Assembly (NCBI GenBank): GCA_002286855.1
Contig: NRSV01000011.1
Coordinates: 186,001-250,000 of the forward strand
Length of the DNA stretch: 64,000 bases
Source of the DNA: Bipolaris cookei
Lineage: Eukaryota; Ascomycota; Dothideomycetes; Pleosporales; Pleosporaceae
Reading direction: 5' to 3'
The notes beneath the pieces were generated by a model that did no database searches, was not told the DNA's origin, and worked only from the letters and a program-made list of their open reading frames with translations. This document shows positions 45,696 to 57,522 of the stretch, piece after piece. Both the position numbers and the translations under genes were made by a program. The first letter of the stretch is position 1. Each line of letters starts with the position of its first letter.

Positions 45696-47473
45696 ATGCC
45701 TCCGCAACATGAGGCCCCGCCAGCCATGACAAAACCCAAACTGGACGCCGGCAACAAGGGCCACGACCACTACGCCCAGCAGCTGCCCAAGTGGCGCAAT
45801 GCCCTGCGCAACCGCCTCATCCCCATTGTGCGTTGGGAGACGCCGTGGCTGGCCCTGCTGCAGGATAAGCTGCGCTCGCCCTTCCTTGACTCTTACTTTG
45901 CCTATACCGCAAACCTCGGCACCCACACCTTCTTCATGGTCTTCCTGCCCATCCAGTTCTGGTGTGGCTACACCAGCGTTGGCCGAGCGTATGTCGCACG
46001 CTGCTGTCCTTGACTGCGCTGCCATGTCTGACGTGCATAGGACTGTCTTCATGCTTGCCGCCGGTGTCTACAGCACCGGCTTCCTCAAGGACCTGCTCTG
46101 CCTCCCCCGCCCCCTCTCGCCCCCTCTCGCCCGCATCTCCATGTCGGGCTCGGCTGCGCTCGAATACGGTTTCCCTTCGTCGCACTCTGCCAATGCCGTC
46201 TCCGTGGCCTTTTATGCCATCTACACGTTGCGCCAGTCGGCCCAGCAGGACAACACTAATCTCAACATGGGCCTTCAGGCCCTTTTCTACTTTTACGCAC
46301 TGTCCATCATAGCCGGTCGCCTCTACTGCGGCATGCACGGATTCCTCGACGTCATAGTGGGCAGTCTTATGGGCGCCCTCATTACTGCCTTCCAGCTCGT
46401 ATACGGCGACTGGATAGACTCGTGGGTCTTTAGTGGTAGCGCACTACACATTTTCATCGCTACCTTAGCAGTCTGTGTTCTTGTCCGCGTCCATCCGGAG
46501 CCTGCCGACGACTGCCCCTGCTACGATGATAGCGTCTCATTCGCTGGCGTCGTCATAGGCATAAACCTTGGTGCCTGGCACTATGCCCAAACGGGCTATG
46601 CACTGCAAGATGCATATCCCTCCTCGGTCCCCTTCGACTTGCACAAGATGGGCTTGCTCAAAGCAACCATTCGCATTCTCTTGGGCGTTGTTGTCATCTT
46701 CATCTGGAGAGCAACCATGAAGCCTGCCCTGTTCACCATACTGCCTCCAATCTTCCGTCTGCTTGAACAGGCTCGCTGGAACATGCCTCGCGCATTCTTC
46801 TTAAATGCGTCCAAGTACAGTTCGATTAAACCTTTTGCAGATGACGATAATGTCATTCCGCCTGCATCTGAGCTGCCACACATGTTGAAAAATCTCGCTC
46901 AGCCGCGTAAGCGATCCGTCTCGGTTGGTCCTCAATCCGCTGCAGATGCATATGAGACGCTTGCGTATCGCAACCGCAGGCGCCGTGAAAGTGTAAACTC
47001 ACTAGACGGTGCTGTTCCAGAGAATTCTGCATGGGTACCAAGCCCAGCGATGCCCGGCACACCCAATGTGGAGAAATCGGACCCGCTTCTTGGTGCACGT
47101 CTCCTGCCAACGCCAATGGCATCTCGTGTCCATTCGTACGAGCAGATGATGGGCACGGGTAAGGTGCAATTGCCAGAGACCAACACTGTGACACCACCAG
47201 AGAGTGATACAGATACTGCAGGTGGTGTCTGCAAAACTGTACACGAGCCATCTGAAGAGGAGAATGAGAAGCGCGAGATTTTCATGATGCTTACGAAGCC
47301 ACGAGTACGCTATGACGTCGAAGTTGTAACAAAGCTGATCATCTATACTGGTATGTCAACCACCATCGCTTGCAAGCACACGCTGACGTACATTAGGTAT
47401 TGCGTATATAGCTGTTGCAGGAAATCCTATATTATTCGAGTTTTGGGGATTAGGTATGGGCAACAAAGCGTAA
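45696..47473 (+). CDS. LCB3: sphingoid long-chain-base phosphate phosphatase (LCB3 type)
   Basis: Exons are 45696-45988, 46041-47350 and 47397-47473 (559 aa). It is an ER membrane PAP2-type phosphatase that removes phosphate from dihydrosphingosine- or phytosphingosine-1-phosphate. The three phosphatase motifs are KDLLCLPRP, YGFPSSHSAN and GRLYCGMHGFLDVIVG, with catalytic His in the second and third. About eight hydrophobic segments surround them. Residues about 370-500 form a disordered cytosolic part. The last exon restores the family C-terminus (YTGIAYIAVAGNPILFEFWG) and stops at 47471-47473. Reading through that intron instead would continue out of frame to 47631 and lose this end, so the spliced model is preferred. 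Confidence 0.93.
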
Positions 47474-48254
47474 TTGACCGGGATCTCAAGTTTCGTTTTA
47501 CCCGTTTGTATACATATATTCCAGCTCCTAGATGGATGCACTTAATACACTCATCGTTAAACGTTTTCTTAGGAAATGTTTTGGTAGCTTGTGGTGACCT
47601 ATCGGGCTCGTTCAAATGCGGAAGGCGATAACCGTTTATGAGGTAATCTTGGCGAATAATTACGCCCCCAGCAAGCCACCTATATAACGCTTGACAACCT
47701 GCCAAAGGAACTATCATCTCGACTACAGCAATCATCAACAACAATGACCTTTCAATTCCATCCAGGTGAAAAAGTTAGAAACCGTCTCAGACCAACCCAT
47801 TGATGAGATGAGCATAGATGTTTATCATGAGTTACATTGTCATTCGACGCTGCTCCACATATGCGCCGAGGAATCCACACAAGACTCAGTTGGGGCATAG
47901 CTGATATGAGAGCAGTACGACCGAGTGGAAAAGAATGACAGAGACAAGGAAGGATCATAAGAGGGCACAGCCGGCGAACTTCGCTCCAAGTCAGCAAGTA
48001 TTGCAGATGCAGAGAACCTTGATTGACGCATGCCACCGCATCAGTCTGTGCGATCAACCGCCACAAAATCGCGATGGCGCGCCCGAATCATTACTGCACC
48101 GCCAGGCCGCCTGAACCCGTTTACACTAGTATACATTGACGTCATGACTTGGCACTGCCCCGGCCCAGCTTACTGTCAGCATAACTACCACTGGCAGGTC
48201 TAATTGCTGTGATATCAAAATAAGCGGTAGCAATTTAATTGTAAACACCTCAAC
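47474..48254. other. intergenic, tandem promoter region
   Basis: About 0.78 kb lie between the LCB3-type and oxysterol-binding genes, both on plus. Open frames on the minus strand (47752-48066) show no protein-like features. No repeat or RNA gene is seen. Confidence 0.4.
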
Positions 48255-49823
48255 ATGTCAAACGATATTACCCACAACAGGTCTGGCCTGAAAGAATTTT
48301 TGGCGTCCATTGCGACCATTTCGGGAGATTTATCAAATATTACTGCACCACCATTCGTACTTGCAGACAACTCAACTGTGGAGATACCACAATATTGGGC
48401 AGATCACCCGTATCTTTGGGCCGCACCAGCAACTGAGGAAAACCCAGAAAAGCGGGCATTGCTCGTATTGAAGAACTTTCTTTGTTCACTACGCGGCCAA
48501 CAGTATGGAGGACGAAAGGAAGAGGACAGCGTTAAGAAGCCCTTGAATGCCTTTCTTGGAGAGATTTTCCTGGGGAGCTGGAACATGGAAAACCTAGGCG
48601 AAACGAGGTTGGTATCTGAGCAGGTCGGACATCACCCGCCAGTCACTGCATGCTACCTGTGGAATAACCATGTCGGTATTCGCGCCGAAGGTTTCACTGA
48701 GCAGGAAATCACTTTCTCTGGGAACGTGGCTATCAAGCAAAAGGGCTATGCGATAGTCCATGTGGATAATTACGACGAAGACTATCTACTTCCCTTGCCC
48801 AACATCAAAGTCAAAGGTCTCCTTAGTGGTGTCCCGCACCCCGAACTGTACGGCGAGTACTCGCTCATCTGCTCCAATGGGTACATATCGCACATACACT
48901 TCGAAGGCAAATCACTGCTCGGGTTCGGACAAAAGAATGGTTTTCATGCGCACTTCTTCCATAAGGACAACCCTTCTGATATCATCTACACTATTGAAGG
49001 CACGTGGAACAATACTTTTATCATCAAAGACACACGTAGCGACACGGAAATCGAAATCTGTGACGTACGCAGCATCAAACAACAGCCCATGACCGTTCCT
49101 GACCTGTCCGAGCAAGATCCATGGGAGTCGAGAAAGGCATGGCAGCACGTCATTTCCGCATTACACAGAGGTGATATGAAGGGCGTTGTCAAGGCAAAGA
49201 GCGAAGTTGAAAATGGTCAAAGACAAATGCGTAAAGACGAGCAAGCAAAAGGCGAGACTTTTACCCCCGTCTTCTTCAAGCGAGTAGATAAGGACCCCAT
49301 ATTTGAGAAGTTGGTTCAGTACGACCCACAGGGTTATACCATTGACCCTAAAGGCGGCATATGGAAAATAGACAAGGAGGCTGCGGAGAACAAGTCGAGG
49401 CCCTTCCACGGCGATCTGACGCCATCGAACCAACGAACTAGCAATCCACAGCCACATTCTCAACAACATAGCAGAAATAATAGCACCACGGCAAGCGGGC
49501 AAGATCCGCAGTGTAGTGGAGCAGAGATGGACACTGCAGCTGACAGTATTAATGGAGCAACGGCACCTAGGGGGCGTCCGGCGCCGTCGTCGCCTTCGGA
49601 CTCATCGCCTCGAAATGGTGCACAACTAACACCCCCCGCCTACAACGCTAGCACTAGTAGTTGTACGCCGGCACAGCACAGCGCTAGCCCTCCTGAATCG
49701 CCGACCTCCTCCTCCTCATCAGTTGCAACAGCAGCGACGGAAACTACTACCCATAGTCCCGTCGAGCCGTCTGATCAGCAAGTCGAAGACTTCTTACGCG
49801 CAAAAACAGGTAATGTCCGTTGA
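48255..49823 (+). CDS. KES1: oxysterol-binding protein, Kes1/Osh4 type
   Basis: A single exon of 522 aa encodes a lipid-transfer protein that exchanges sterol and PI4P between membranes. The sterol-binding domain begins near residue 10 (EFLASIATISGDLSNITAPPF) and includes KKPLNAFLGEIFLGSW. The signature loop reads EQVGHHPPVTA, where the family has Ser at the fourth position (here Gly 125). The two histidines that bind PI4P phosphate are kept. It continues GTWNNTFIIKD and PWESRKAWQHV. There is no PH or ankyrin domain, so it is the short type. About 140 disordered Ser/Thr/Pro-rich residues follow, longer than in yeast Kes1. The end (FLRAKTGNVR) coincides with a possible GTAATG donor, so a further small exon cannot be excluded. 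Confidence 0.92.
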   Translation: MSNDITHNRSGLKEFLASIATISGDLSNITAPPFVLADNSTVEIPQYWADHPYLWAAPATEENPEKRALLVLKNFLCSLRGQQYGGRKEEDSVKKPLNAFLGEIFLGSWNMENLGETRLVSEQVGHHPPVTACYLWNNHVGIRAEGFTEQEITFSGNVAIKQKGYAIVHVDNYDEDYLLPLPNIKVKGLLSGVPHPELYGEYSLICSNGYISHIHFEGKSLLGFGQKNGFHAHFFHKDNPSDIIYTIEGTWNNTFIIKDTRSDTEIEICDVRSIKQQPMTVPDLSEQDPWESRKAWQHVISALHRGDMKGVVKAKSEVENGQRQMRKDEQAKGETFTPVFFKRVDKDPIFEKLVQYDPQGYTIDPKGGIWKIDKEAAENKSRPFHGDLTPSNQRTSNPQPHSQQHSRNNSTTASGQDPQCSGAEMDTAADSINGATAPRGRPAPSSPSDSSPRNGAQLTPPAYNASTSSCTPAQHSASPPESPTSSSSSVATAATETTTHSPVEPSDQQVEDFLRAKTGNVR

Positions 49824-50659
49824 CCCCGCGCTTTTCCCCCTTATCGCCTGTCGCCCGTCGCCCATCTTCCCCAAAAAACCAGTTCTGTCTTCGTATTCTC
49901 GTAACTTGCACATGTCAACAATATAACGTTTATTCCCCGATCTTTTTTGTTTCAATTTTTTTAACAACCGGAAATTGGACTCGGCATTTCATTTCAATCG
50001 TCTGTGTTTACCCAAAAAAACCGCCCCCGTGTTACCACAGACAAAACCTCCCCCCTCGCTTCTCGCGTGGCAAAATTCCCCCCAAATCCTAATTCAGAAG
50101 ACGAGGTAAAGTAGTCAGGCCATGTGCCGCTCCGCGGAGCGGCACTTTTTCCTGTAAAAAATGGAACTAAGTGGGAAAAACGAATCGAGGGTCTAGCCTG
50201 GACCCTTTTTTCTGTTTTATCCTACTTCTTTCGGGTTTTTTTGTTTGGTGGCGGCTTCTTCCTTTTTGTTAGCATGCTTTTGTTTCAGGAGCCGCCGCCC
50301 ACCACGACGGGAGCTTGAGCTGGAGGCTTTGGGACTATGGGTGTGTGGTGGGGGTTGTCAGTCAGGCATGAGGTATTTTTGGCACGGTGTATTCGATCTC
50401 ACTTTTCTTGCAAAAGTCACTGAATTGAGATGTTTTTCTGTTTGTAATAGCTGAGGTTATTGATTTTGGATTATAGTATTAAATATTTTTGCACCCTTTC
50501 AAAAGAACGAGAGTGTTTTATCGTAGAAGTGTGTCTGCTTCAAATCTATATATTGCTTTCGTCGCTGGCATCAAATTAAATTACTCCGACTTATTTTGTT
50601 GACTTTTTTGTCGTCGCTTTAGGCTCTGCTTTTTTTTTCTCTCGAAGGAACCTGACATC
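49824..50659. other. T-rich convergent 3' region with GC palindrome
   Basis: About 0.84 kb lie between the convergent Kes1-type and rhodopsin-like genes. The plus strand is strikingly pyrimidine- and T-rich, with many T-runs of 5-9. A perfect 22-bp GC-rich palindrome lies at 50124-50145, followed directly by T5. No coding frame is convincing. Confidence 0.5.
50124..50145. repeat. perfect 22-bp GC-rich palindrome followed by T-run
   Basis: The core GTGCCGCTCCGCGGAGCGGC plus AC is its own reverse complement. It is followed by TTTTT. It stands out in a T-rich, GC-poor surrounding. It could form a hairpin in the 3' RNA of either convergent gene, or be the footprint of an unrecognised mobile sequence. 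Confidence 0.8.
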
Positions 50660-52000
50660 TCATCGGTTTCCGTGTTCCTGTTCAATGTACGTCTCCCGTG
50701 TGATTTCACCTACGCGGCACTCCTCGTCTGAAATCTTGCTTCCTCCCCCCTTTATCCGCCATGTGGAGAACCCTTTATCTGTCTTCTCGTTCTCAGCAGA
50801 GAGATCATCTCGTAGCCGTATGGGCGCAAGGTTGCCCATGCCGTAGTCGTTGTCGAGGTCCTTTGATGGACTCCCCTTTTCGGTCTGAAAGAGAGATTTC
50901 GTCATGCTAAGGATCGTGGGCTTTTTGCGGGGCTGACTTGCCGTCGGGTCGCCGTTCCATTGTGGTGTGCGCATACCGGATGGCGTGGAGGGGCTGAAAG
51001 TTGACGAGAAACTAAGAGTGGTTGCGATTTCTCTCCAGAGGGGACGCAGAGTGGCAAGGGAACCGGCGGTGATGGCTAGTCCTTGCTCGATATCGGACCA
51101 AATGGCAATATCCACTGTAGCCCACAGGAAGTCTGGGTCTTTAAAGTCCATGACGTAGGCCATGCGGACGACGACTGCTACACTTGCACTGAGGGGCAGC
51201 GGGTCAGCAACTATAGAACCAAAGAAAGGGAAATGGGTTCTACTCACACGCAAGCCATTCCCAGAACCGGAATCAACATAGCCTTCGTTTTGAAGGACAT
51301 GTTCAATGACCAGATGAGGAAGAAGGGCAAGATGGCGAAGGTAAAGTCACTGATAACTGAGATGGCGCTGTACAAGAATGTCAGGCCAATGATAATGTCC
51401 ACATTGACGCAGTAGCCGCCCTTGATTTGTCTGTCCCAGAAGAAGGCGATTGGGGTGCATTGCAGTAATGTGACGAAGAAGAAAACCAGTCCAGTAAGGA
51501 GGGTGAGGGCCATGGCGATGTAGATGATCCACTTGTGGAGATTATGGACAGTGACGCGCAGAAGGAAGAGACCGATGGAAATCTTGGATGTGATCATTGC
51601 CCAGCAGTAGGCAATGTAGCATAGCCACCAATACTACAACTACTGTTAGTCTTGAGCCGGCGAAGCTACAGACTCGAGAACCTTACCCGAAGAGCTTTGT
51701 ACTGTTGCTCGTTCGTAAGCGTGCTCATATGGCGTCCAGTACCATAATGAATACCGCCTATTGCACACGTTGCAAACATGGCATGAAAAAGAAGTGCGGC
51801 CACCATCCACCAGTCATCTACGCCGAAAGCTTTGACGATGCGAGTTCGTGTGTAGACCCTCAAAACAGTGGCTACAAAGGCAAGAGAAACGAATGTCGAG
51901 CACACCTGCTACCATCAATTCTGTGAATCTCAAGTCTACAGTCAGTGATTCTACATACCGCTTGCAGCACCGGCCCCCTGTTCTCATGTTGTGATTCCAT
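50660..52000 (-). CDS. rhodopsin-like seven-TM membrane protein (Pth11-related fungal family)
   Basis: Exons are 52000-51959, 51905-51687, 51633-51248 and 51188-50660 (391 aa). It belongs to the large fungal family of seven-helix proteins with a rhodopsin-like domain, to which Pth11-type receptors are related. The start MESQHENRGPVLQAV leads into helix 1. The family landmark FGVDDWWMVAALL follows. Further helices include WWLCYIAYCWAMITSKISIG, WIIYIAMALTLLTGLVFFF and GLTFLYSAISVISDFTFAIL. The last ones contain MAYVMDFKDPDFLWATVDIA and the typical end of domain AITAGSLATLRPLWRE. A cytosolic tail of about 120 residues follows. There is no CFEM domain, so it is not a classical Pth11. Ligand and role are unknown. 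Confidence 0.88.
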
Positions 52001-53314
52001 GGTGATGGCGCAATGTCGGAGGAATTTGGTTCACATCCAAGTCGCAGCAGAATCTGGAATAATTATGCTCCATATATTTCGGTGCCAGAGCATTGGGTAT
52101 CTAGCACAACGAGTCAAACAGTTCGCTTCGCCAGCGATCAATGGATGGATGCCCAGAGAGAGGTGCGGCCCACGGCGCTATTCTTGACACGGGAGGGAAA
52201 GTATCCGCCCGCGTCCAAAACATAGCTTCAATAGCTCAGTCAACGCTGATCCCGACTTTCATCCCTCCAAAGAGAGATCAGGGGATATCGAATTAGAGAA
52301 ATTTAGTCATCCTAGCAGCTCGTGTGAGCCAGCCTTAGCAATCATAGTGGCTAGGCTCAATAAAGCGAAGAATCACAAGTGAGTTGAGAACTGCAATTTG
52401 TGAAGATCCAGACCCATGACAGTGCACCTAAAGAGAGGCCTTAATCAGCTGGGGATCTAACGGCTTAATGATTCAATTACCGCTGTCACACTGAGAGTCA
52501 GAGACTACGTTCCGGGGGCCGCGGTGCATGCTTAGGGCTCTTTGGATCCACCGCCTTCCCTAGATTCCAGATTTTTAAGGTGGGTAGCTTGGTGGAGAGC
52601 TCTCATGGGGCGCAGGCTGGATGAGAGACCCGCATCCCTGCAGGAACTGCCGGTGGAAGGTGGGTGGTTATGAGGTGCTGTGTTGGGATGACATTTCCGA
52701 TGATTGCTGTTAAGTGAGATCTAGTAGCACGGTGACGGCAGACAACGTGGAAGCAAGGATACGGACAGTTCGGCGACCCCCCTGCTTTTGGTTAGCGTTA
52801 TATTGTGAAACGTCTGTCTAAGTGCCGGGGTCACTGATCGTCGTGATTGGACGAGTCAGCGCGACTTAATGACAGCCGACCCCCTCTCATCCGTGGCTGG
52901 TCCAGATACATACTAGGGCATTCTCCGCGCCGCCCCTTTGCCTCTGGATGCTGTCGGGGCTAGCCTCCGACGCATACCCAAGGCGTCTGCCATACGCACT
53001 TCGCAAATTAAGCAAAAGAAGAACTATCTTCACAGCCACACACGTGGTGATCTGATTGCATGATGCAATCGAGGTTGCGACATCCGATTGTGGAAATCAA
53101 GCCAGGCTCTCTCCAAACCATGAATTGATTGAAATCATTCCAGTTTATACCGCATAGGAGTGTCCCAAGACCGTAACTCCACGATGCTGGGAGATCGCCC
53201 TCAACCATCACCAGGGCGTGAACAGCAAAGTGGAGACGGAACTAGACATGCCATTGTTGGTGATAGTCGCTCCCGGCCCTACTTTAGGTATCAATGTACC
53301 CACCCACTCACCTA
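52001..53314. other. long intergenic region
   Basis: About 1.3 kb are upstream of the rhodopsin-like gene and downstream of the TPR gene. Only short chance frames are present. I see no repeat, RNA gene or transposon end. Confidence 0.4.
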
Positions 53315-55100
53315 CTATGCGTTCCTGCCCTGTCGACAGTAGCAGCTGGCATCGATAGTTACATCTGCTACAGCAAGCGCGATACGCAATTGCTGCCCTA
53401 CGATCCCTGCTTCCTCGACCCTTCCCAGCTTCAGCAGACACTCGTGATAGCCGTGTAAAGCCCAAACGTTATTCGGATGCTGCCTTGCTCTAGGGAGAGT
53501 GTCGTCAAACCCTAAATCAGCCTTGTAAGCTCCTGCTGCATCTTCTATTCGGCCTTGCTCCATGAGCAAGGCAGCATACGCATGTCTGGTCGGCTGCATC
53601 CAGGGCCATGGCTCGGCACTAAAGAGACCCCATGTCAGTACACTCACATATCTCATGGACAAGGCGGAATTCCTACTAGGTAAGCGCATCATCCCGGTCA
53701 ATAGCTGTTTCGAGATGCTTGAAGGCCTCTTCAAAGTTGCTCTTCCGGTACTCAAGTTCGCCGTCCAACATTGCCATACCGACCTTGAGCACTACATTAG
53801 ATTTGTTTGGAAAGTCCCCGCAAATACGGGAGGACGGTATCCGCTCTACTGCCGCACCCAAGGCGGCACGTTCCTTCTGTGCCTTCTCGATATCACCAGT
53901 AGCGGCATAGGCAACACCCTTGCCGTAATGAATCATGGCCGTGGTAACGCAATGTAAACTTGTATCGTCGGGCATTGGAAGTGCAATCAGTTCTCCCCAT
54001 CGCCCAAAGCGGACTAGGACGTGGACGCGTACCGACGAAAAATTCTCGAGCCAGTCTGCCATGGGCGGGCTCTCAATGCGCAGGAGTGACACAGGTAGCG
54101 AGGCTTCCATACGGTTGACAGCATCCATTGCAACCTTGTACTGCCCCGCAAACATTGCCGCGTATATGAGCGAGTGATAGTCATGCATCATGTAAAAGGA
54201 GTAGAAGTTCTGTGTCCCATGTTCGGCGACATACTTCTCGTCCGCCAAGCATGCATCTGCGTTCGAGTCAATGGCACGCCCATAATCACCAACCAGGATC
54301 CAGATGTGACTCGGCATGTGGACCAAATGGCCGGCATCCGGGGTAACTCTTCTCAAACGATCTGCACAGGCTAGTGCTGCTTCTGGGGTCTTTGACATTT
54401 CCATCAGGTGAATGTACAAATGGAGAATACCGGGGTGTTCCTGGGAGCTAACGTCCTGTAGGGCCTTTTCCAGTATGACCTTTGCCTTGGGTGCATGTGA
54501 TTCAGGGGTGGGTTCACCTGTCTTAAGGTCCCATAGATTCCATGCTGAGAGATTCATGAGAGCATCAGCGTAGAGGGAAGTGATGTCAGTGTCGTCAGGG
54601 AACCGCTTATAGACGTCTTCCATAGCTTTTGCGTACTCCTCGTTACAGGCACGGAACGCGGCTTCGTTCAAGTTCTTGGGAACACGTACCTGTATCGCAT
54701 CGATCAAGGCCCTTTCTGGATCCGTCCTACCGGGTGCATACTGTTTAGCTTTTTCATTTGCTTCGTTTATCTTCTCCAGTGTTGTTTTGAGTTCTTTCTC
54801 ATCGAATAAGTCCCAAGGTTTATTGTAGTTCGGCCCGAGAGCAAAAGCGAGCTACCATAATCAGGTATCAATCCGTGCGCTATCTCGAAGTTCAGGTTGT
54901 ATACATACACCCCAATATGCCATGGCGCACTCTGGGTCCTCTTTGATTGCTCTCCCAAAACACCGGGCGGACTCCTCGTGGTTGAACGCATAGCTCCAGA
55001 TAAAGCCCCGGTCGAACCATGTCTGGGCATGCGGGGTGGATGTGGTGATCTTTCGAGTATACGAACCAAGATCGTATTGGTAGGAGCTGGGGTTGTGCAT
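53315..55100 (-). CDS. TPR-repeat protein, function unknown
   Basis: Exons are 55100-54909, 54851-53677 and 53618-53315 (556 aa). The protein is made of helix pairs of the tetratricopeptide type, for example AQTWFDRGFIWSYAFNHEES with ARCFGRAIKEDPECAMAYWG, then PGILHLYIHLMEMSKTPEAA. Near the C-terminus come EPWPWMQPTRHAYAALLMEQ and NNVWALHGYHECLLKLGR. The splice into EPWPWMQP restores a continuous TPR. This architecture (AYWGLAFALGPNYNKPW early, HMPSHIW in the middle) is shared with bacterial and fungal TPR proteins of unknown role. It has no signal peptide and no enzyme motif. Confidence 0.88.
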
Positions 55101-56217
55101 TATAGTTGACTTTGCAATAACATGTATAAATTCGTTTTCAAGGTTAACGTGTTAGTGTTTGCTAGACACATGGCTATCTGGAGTTGTATGTAAGTCCCCC
55201 GCACTACCAGCTCACTCAAGTTCTGTCTAGCCTGATTTAGTTAGGCGTAATAGGGCTACGTATCGCTTAACCCTTCTGCGTTGCATACACGACACGTCCT
55301 CGTTCCTGGGGCGGCTGTTGAATTTAGAGTTGGTTCTAGGCCATAGAGTTTTGCCACTCTGTGTATACAACTTCCTCCCAAGTAAATTACAAATGGACGT
55401 GGCTGCAATCTCGCCGCCTATCACTTTCCAACAATCAGCAATCATGCAAGACAACAATCGTACGACATAGCAACTGCGTTGAGTCAGTACAGTTCTGACC
55501 TCTTGGTTGCCCATATAGTCTCTCGGTCCTTTCGTTTTCGATATAATGTTTTTTCTCTTTGCCGCTCCTGAGATGATGTTTATCTTTTTCCAAATAGCAG
55601 TCCGTCTCCCAGTTTGATACGGGGTGGCCACTATGTCAGCACTTGAATGGCCACTGGCTACAAGCTACAAAACACTCTGAATGATCTTCTTTGTAACGAG
55701 CTTTATGTATTCAATATCATCAAAGACCTTACTTTGAGTGTGTCGTATTGCGAACCACCGCAATCGTAATGGAATGATTTCAAGCGCAGCCCCTACATGC
55801 TTAGTGGTCAATACTCATTCCCATCTTCCTGAGGAACTTACAAACTTCGTTCTCTGTGGATGCAAAATGTTGATGAGAAGTGCGATGTTATAGTCAGTCG
55901 ATAAATTCTTTACAGGCAACTTCAAGTTTGAATCTTCAAATACGTGGTTTGGAAGGGTTGTCTTGAAAGTTTCCTGTAAAGATGTTTTTTTATTTTACCT
56001 ATTTTCAACACCAAAACCAGCAAGCAATATGCCAAAGAACATTGCTGTCTCATTTGCACCAGCATGTTGCGCTCACAGATGCCGCGCTAGCAATCCGTTA
56101 CGTCACCCCACTTTGTTCCGATCGCGAAAACAACTCATCTGTGCACCTCGTCACGCAATTTCGACCAAAAAGTCTCGTGATACCCTCCATCCTTCTCATT
56201 AATACTAGAACCCTCCA
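55101..56217. promoter_or_regulatory. divergent promoter region, TPR protein / PDX3
   Basis: About 1.1 kb lie between divergent start codons. Minus-strand frames here are short and not protein-like. No specific regulatory site is recognised. Confidence 0.4.
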
Positions 56218-57096
56218 ATGCTTACACGTCGAGTACAAAAACTTTCTTCCTACCGAACAATCAGCACTAGAAAAACAACCTTCAGCCTCGTGAGCCACAT
56301 ACGCCACCAGCAACCCATACTTCAACAACACCGGGTATACAGCAGCAATAACAGTACCGACAAAAACAACAACAACACCATGCTGCACTCAGCCACCGAA
56401 TCCGCGAAAAAAATCTTCGCCCCAACCTCCAACTCCGACGACCCAGGCCACGCAACACAATACACAAAAGGCTCCCTCGACCGCGCAGACCTGCTCCCCT
56501 CCCCCACCGACCAATTCCACAAATGGTTCCAAGAAGCCCAATCAAATAACGTCTACCAACCCGAAACCGTCACTTTCTCCACCGCTGAGCTCCCCAGCGG
56601 CAAAGTCTCTGCCCGTGTCGTCTACATGAAGGAGCTCGACGAACGCGGCTTTGTCATCTACTCGAATTGGGACACGAGTCGTAAGGCGAGCGATGTGAAG
56701 AGTAATCCGCATGCGGCACTGACGTTTTACTGGCGTGAGCTCGAGCGTCAGGTAAGGGTTGAAGGGCACACTGAGCGGCTTACCGACGAGGAATCCCAGG
56801 TTTACTACGATACGCGGATTCGGGGCTCGCGGATTGGAGCATGGGCGAGTCGGCAGAGTAGTGTTATTGAGAGTAGGGAGGAGTTGGAGAGGCGGGTGGA
56901 GGAGGTGGAGAAGAGGTTTGAAGGGAAAGACAAGATTCCTGTACCAGAGTTTTGGGGTGGACTGAGGGTTGTGCCTGAGGTGGTGGAGTTTTGGCAGGGG
57001 AGGCCGAGTCGGTTACATGATCGGTTTGTGTATAAGAAGGTTAGTAGTGAGGGGATCAAGGATGCAGAGTGGAAGATTGAGAGGTTGAGTCCTTAA
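56218..57096 (+). CDS. PDX3: pyridoxamine/pyridoxine 5'-phosphate oxidase
   Basis: A single exon of 292 aa encodes the FMN-dependent enzyme that oxidises pyridoxine- or pyridoxamine-phosphate to pyridoxal 5'-phosphate. The first 50 residues are Arg/Ser/Thr-rich without acids (MLTRRVQKLSSYRTISTRK), probably a mitochondrial leader. A second in-frame ATG at 56380 (MLHSATESAKK) could give a cytosolic form. The core has SARVVYMKELDERGFVIY, TSRKASDVKSNPHAALTFYW and RQVRVEGHTERL. The C-terminal family signature is FWQGRPSRLHDRFVY. All expected FMN- and substrate-binding parts are present. It converges with MET5. Confidence 0.95.
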   Translation: MLTRRVQKLSSYRTISTRKTTFSLVSHIRHQQPILQQHRVYSSNNSTDKNNNNTMLHSATESAKKIFAPTSNSDDPGHATQYTKGSLDRADLLPSPTDQFHKWFQEAQSNNVYQPETVTFSTAELPSGKVSARVVYMKELDERGFVIYSNWDTSRKASDVKSNPHAALTFYWRELERQVRVEGHTERLTDEESQVYYDTRIRGSRIGAWASRQSSVIESREELERRVEEVEKRFEGKDKIPVPEFWGGLRVVPEVVEFWQGRPSRLHDRFVYKKVSSEGIKDAEWKIERLSP

Positions 57097-57522
57097 ATAC
57101 GGAGGTAATGATCAATGCTATCTATCTTCATCTTGCACTTTTATTTTCTTCCATTAAAATGGGTTTCATAATTCTTGCCCCTCCTCCAATACTCAGATTG
57201 GCCATACTCGAGAATACAGACCCTAACACAATTCCTGCGAGATAGAACTTGATCATCCGAGTGTCTTTGCAACAAGTTTAATTTAGCATTTGCTGGTTGT
57301 ATTGAAATTCCGATTTTACCAATGTACGTTACATAGCAACAGCCTGGTCCTTTTTGATAGCCTACATTGGACTTCGGAAACTTTTACGCCAAAGATCCAG
57401 AAGAAAAAATGAAATCAAATACATGAAGGAAATCAAGGGCTCCATAGACAAGGCCCTGGAAGTTGAAATAACTCAGAAAACGTGATAACCATTCAAATAG
57501 AATTCGTCTAATGTCAACGCAT
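57097..57522. other. convergent 3' intergenic region
   Basis: About 425 AT-rich bp lie between the convergent ends of PDX3 and MET5. Nothing else is seen. Confidence 0.4.

Noticed and set aside
45449..45757. His/Pro-rich and Val-rich frames in the RHO4/LCB3 promoter.
   Set aside because: They come from the ACC/CCA triplet tract. No gene evidence.
47351..47631. Read-through of the phosphatase gene to 47631.
   Set aside because: It passes an intron out of frame and loses the family C-terminus that splicing restores.
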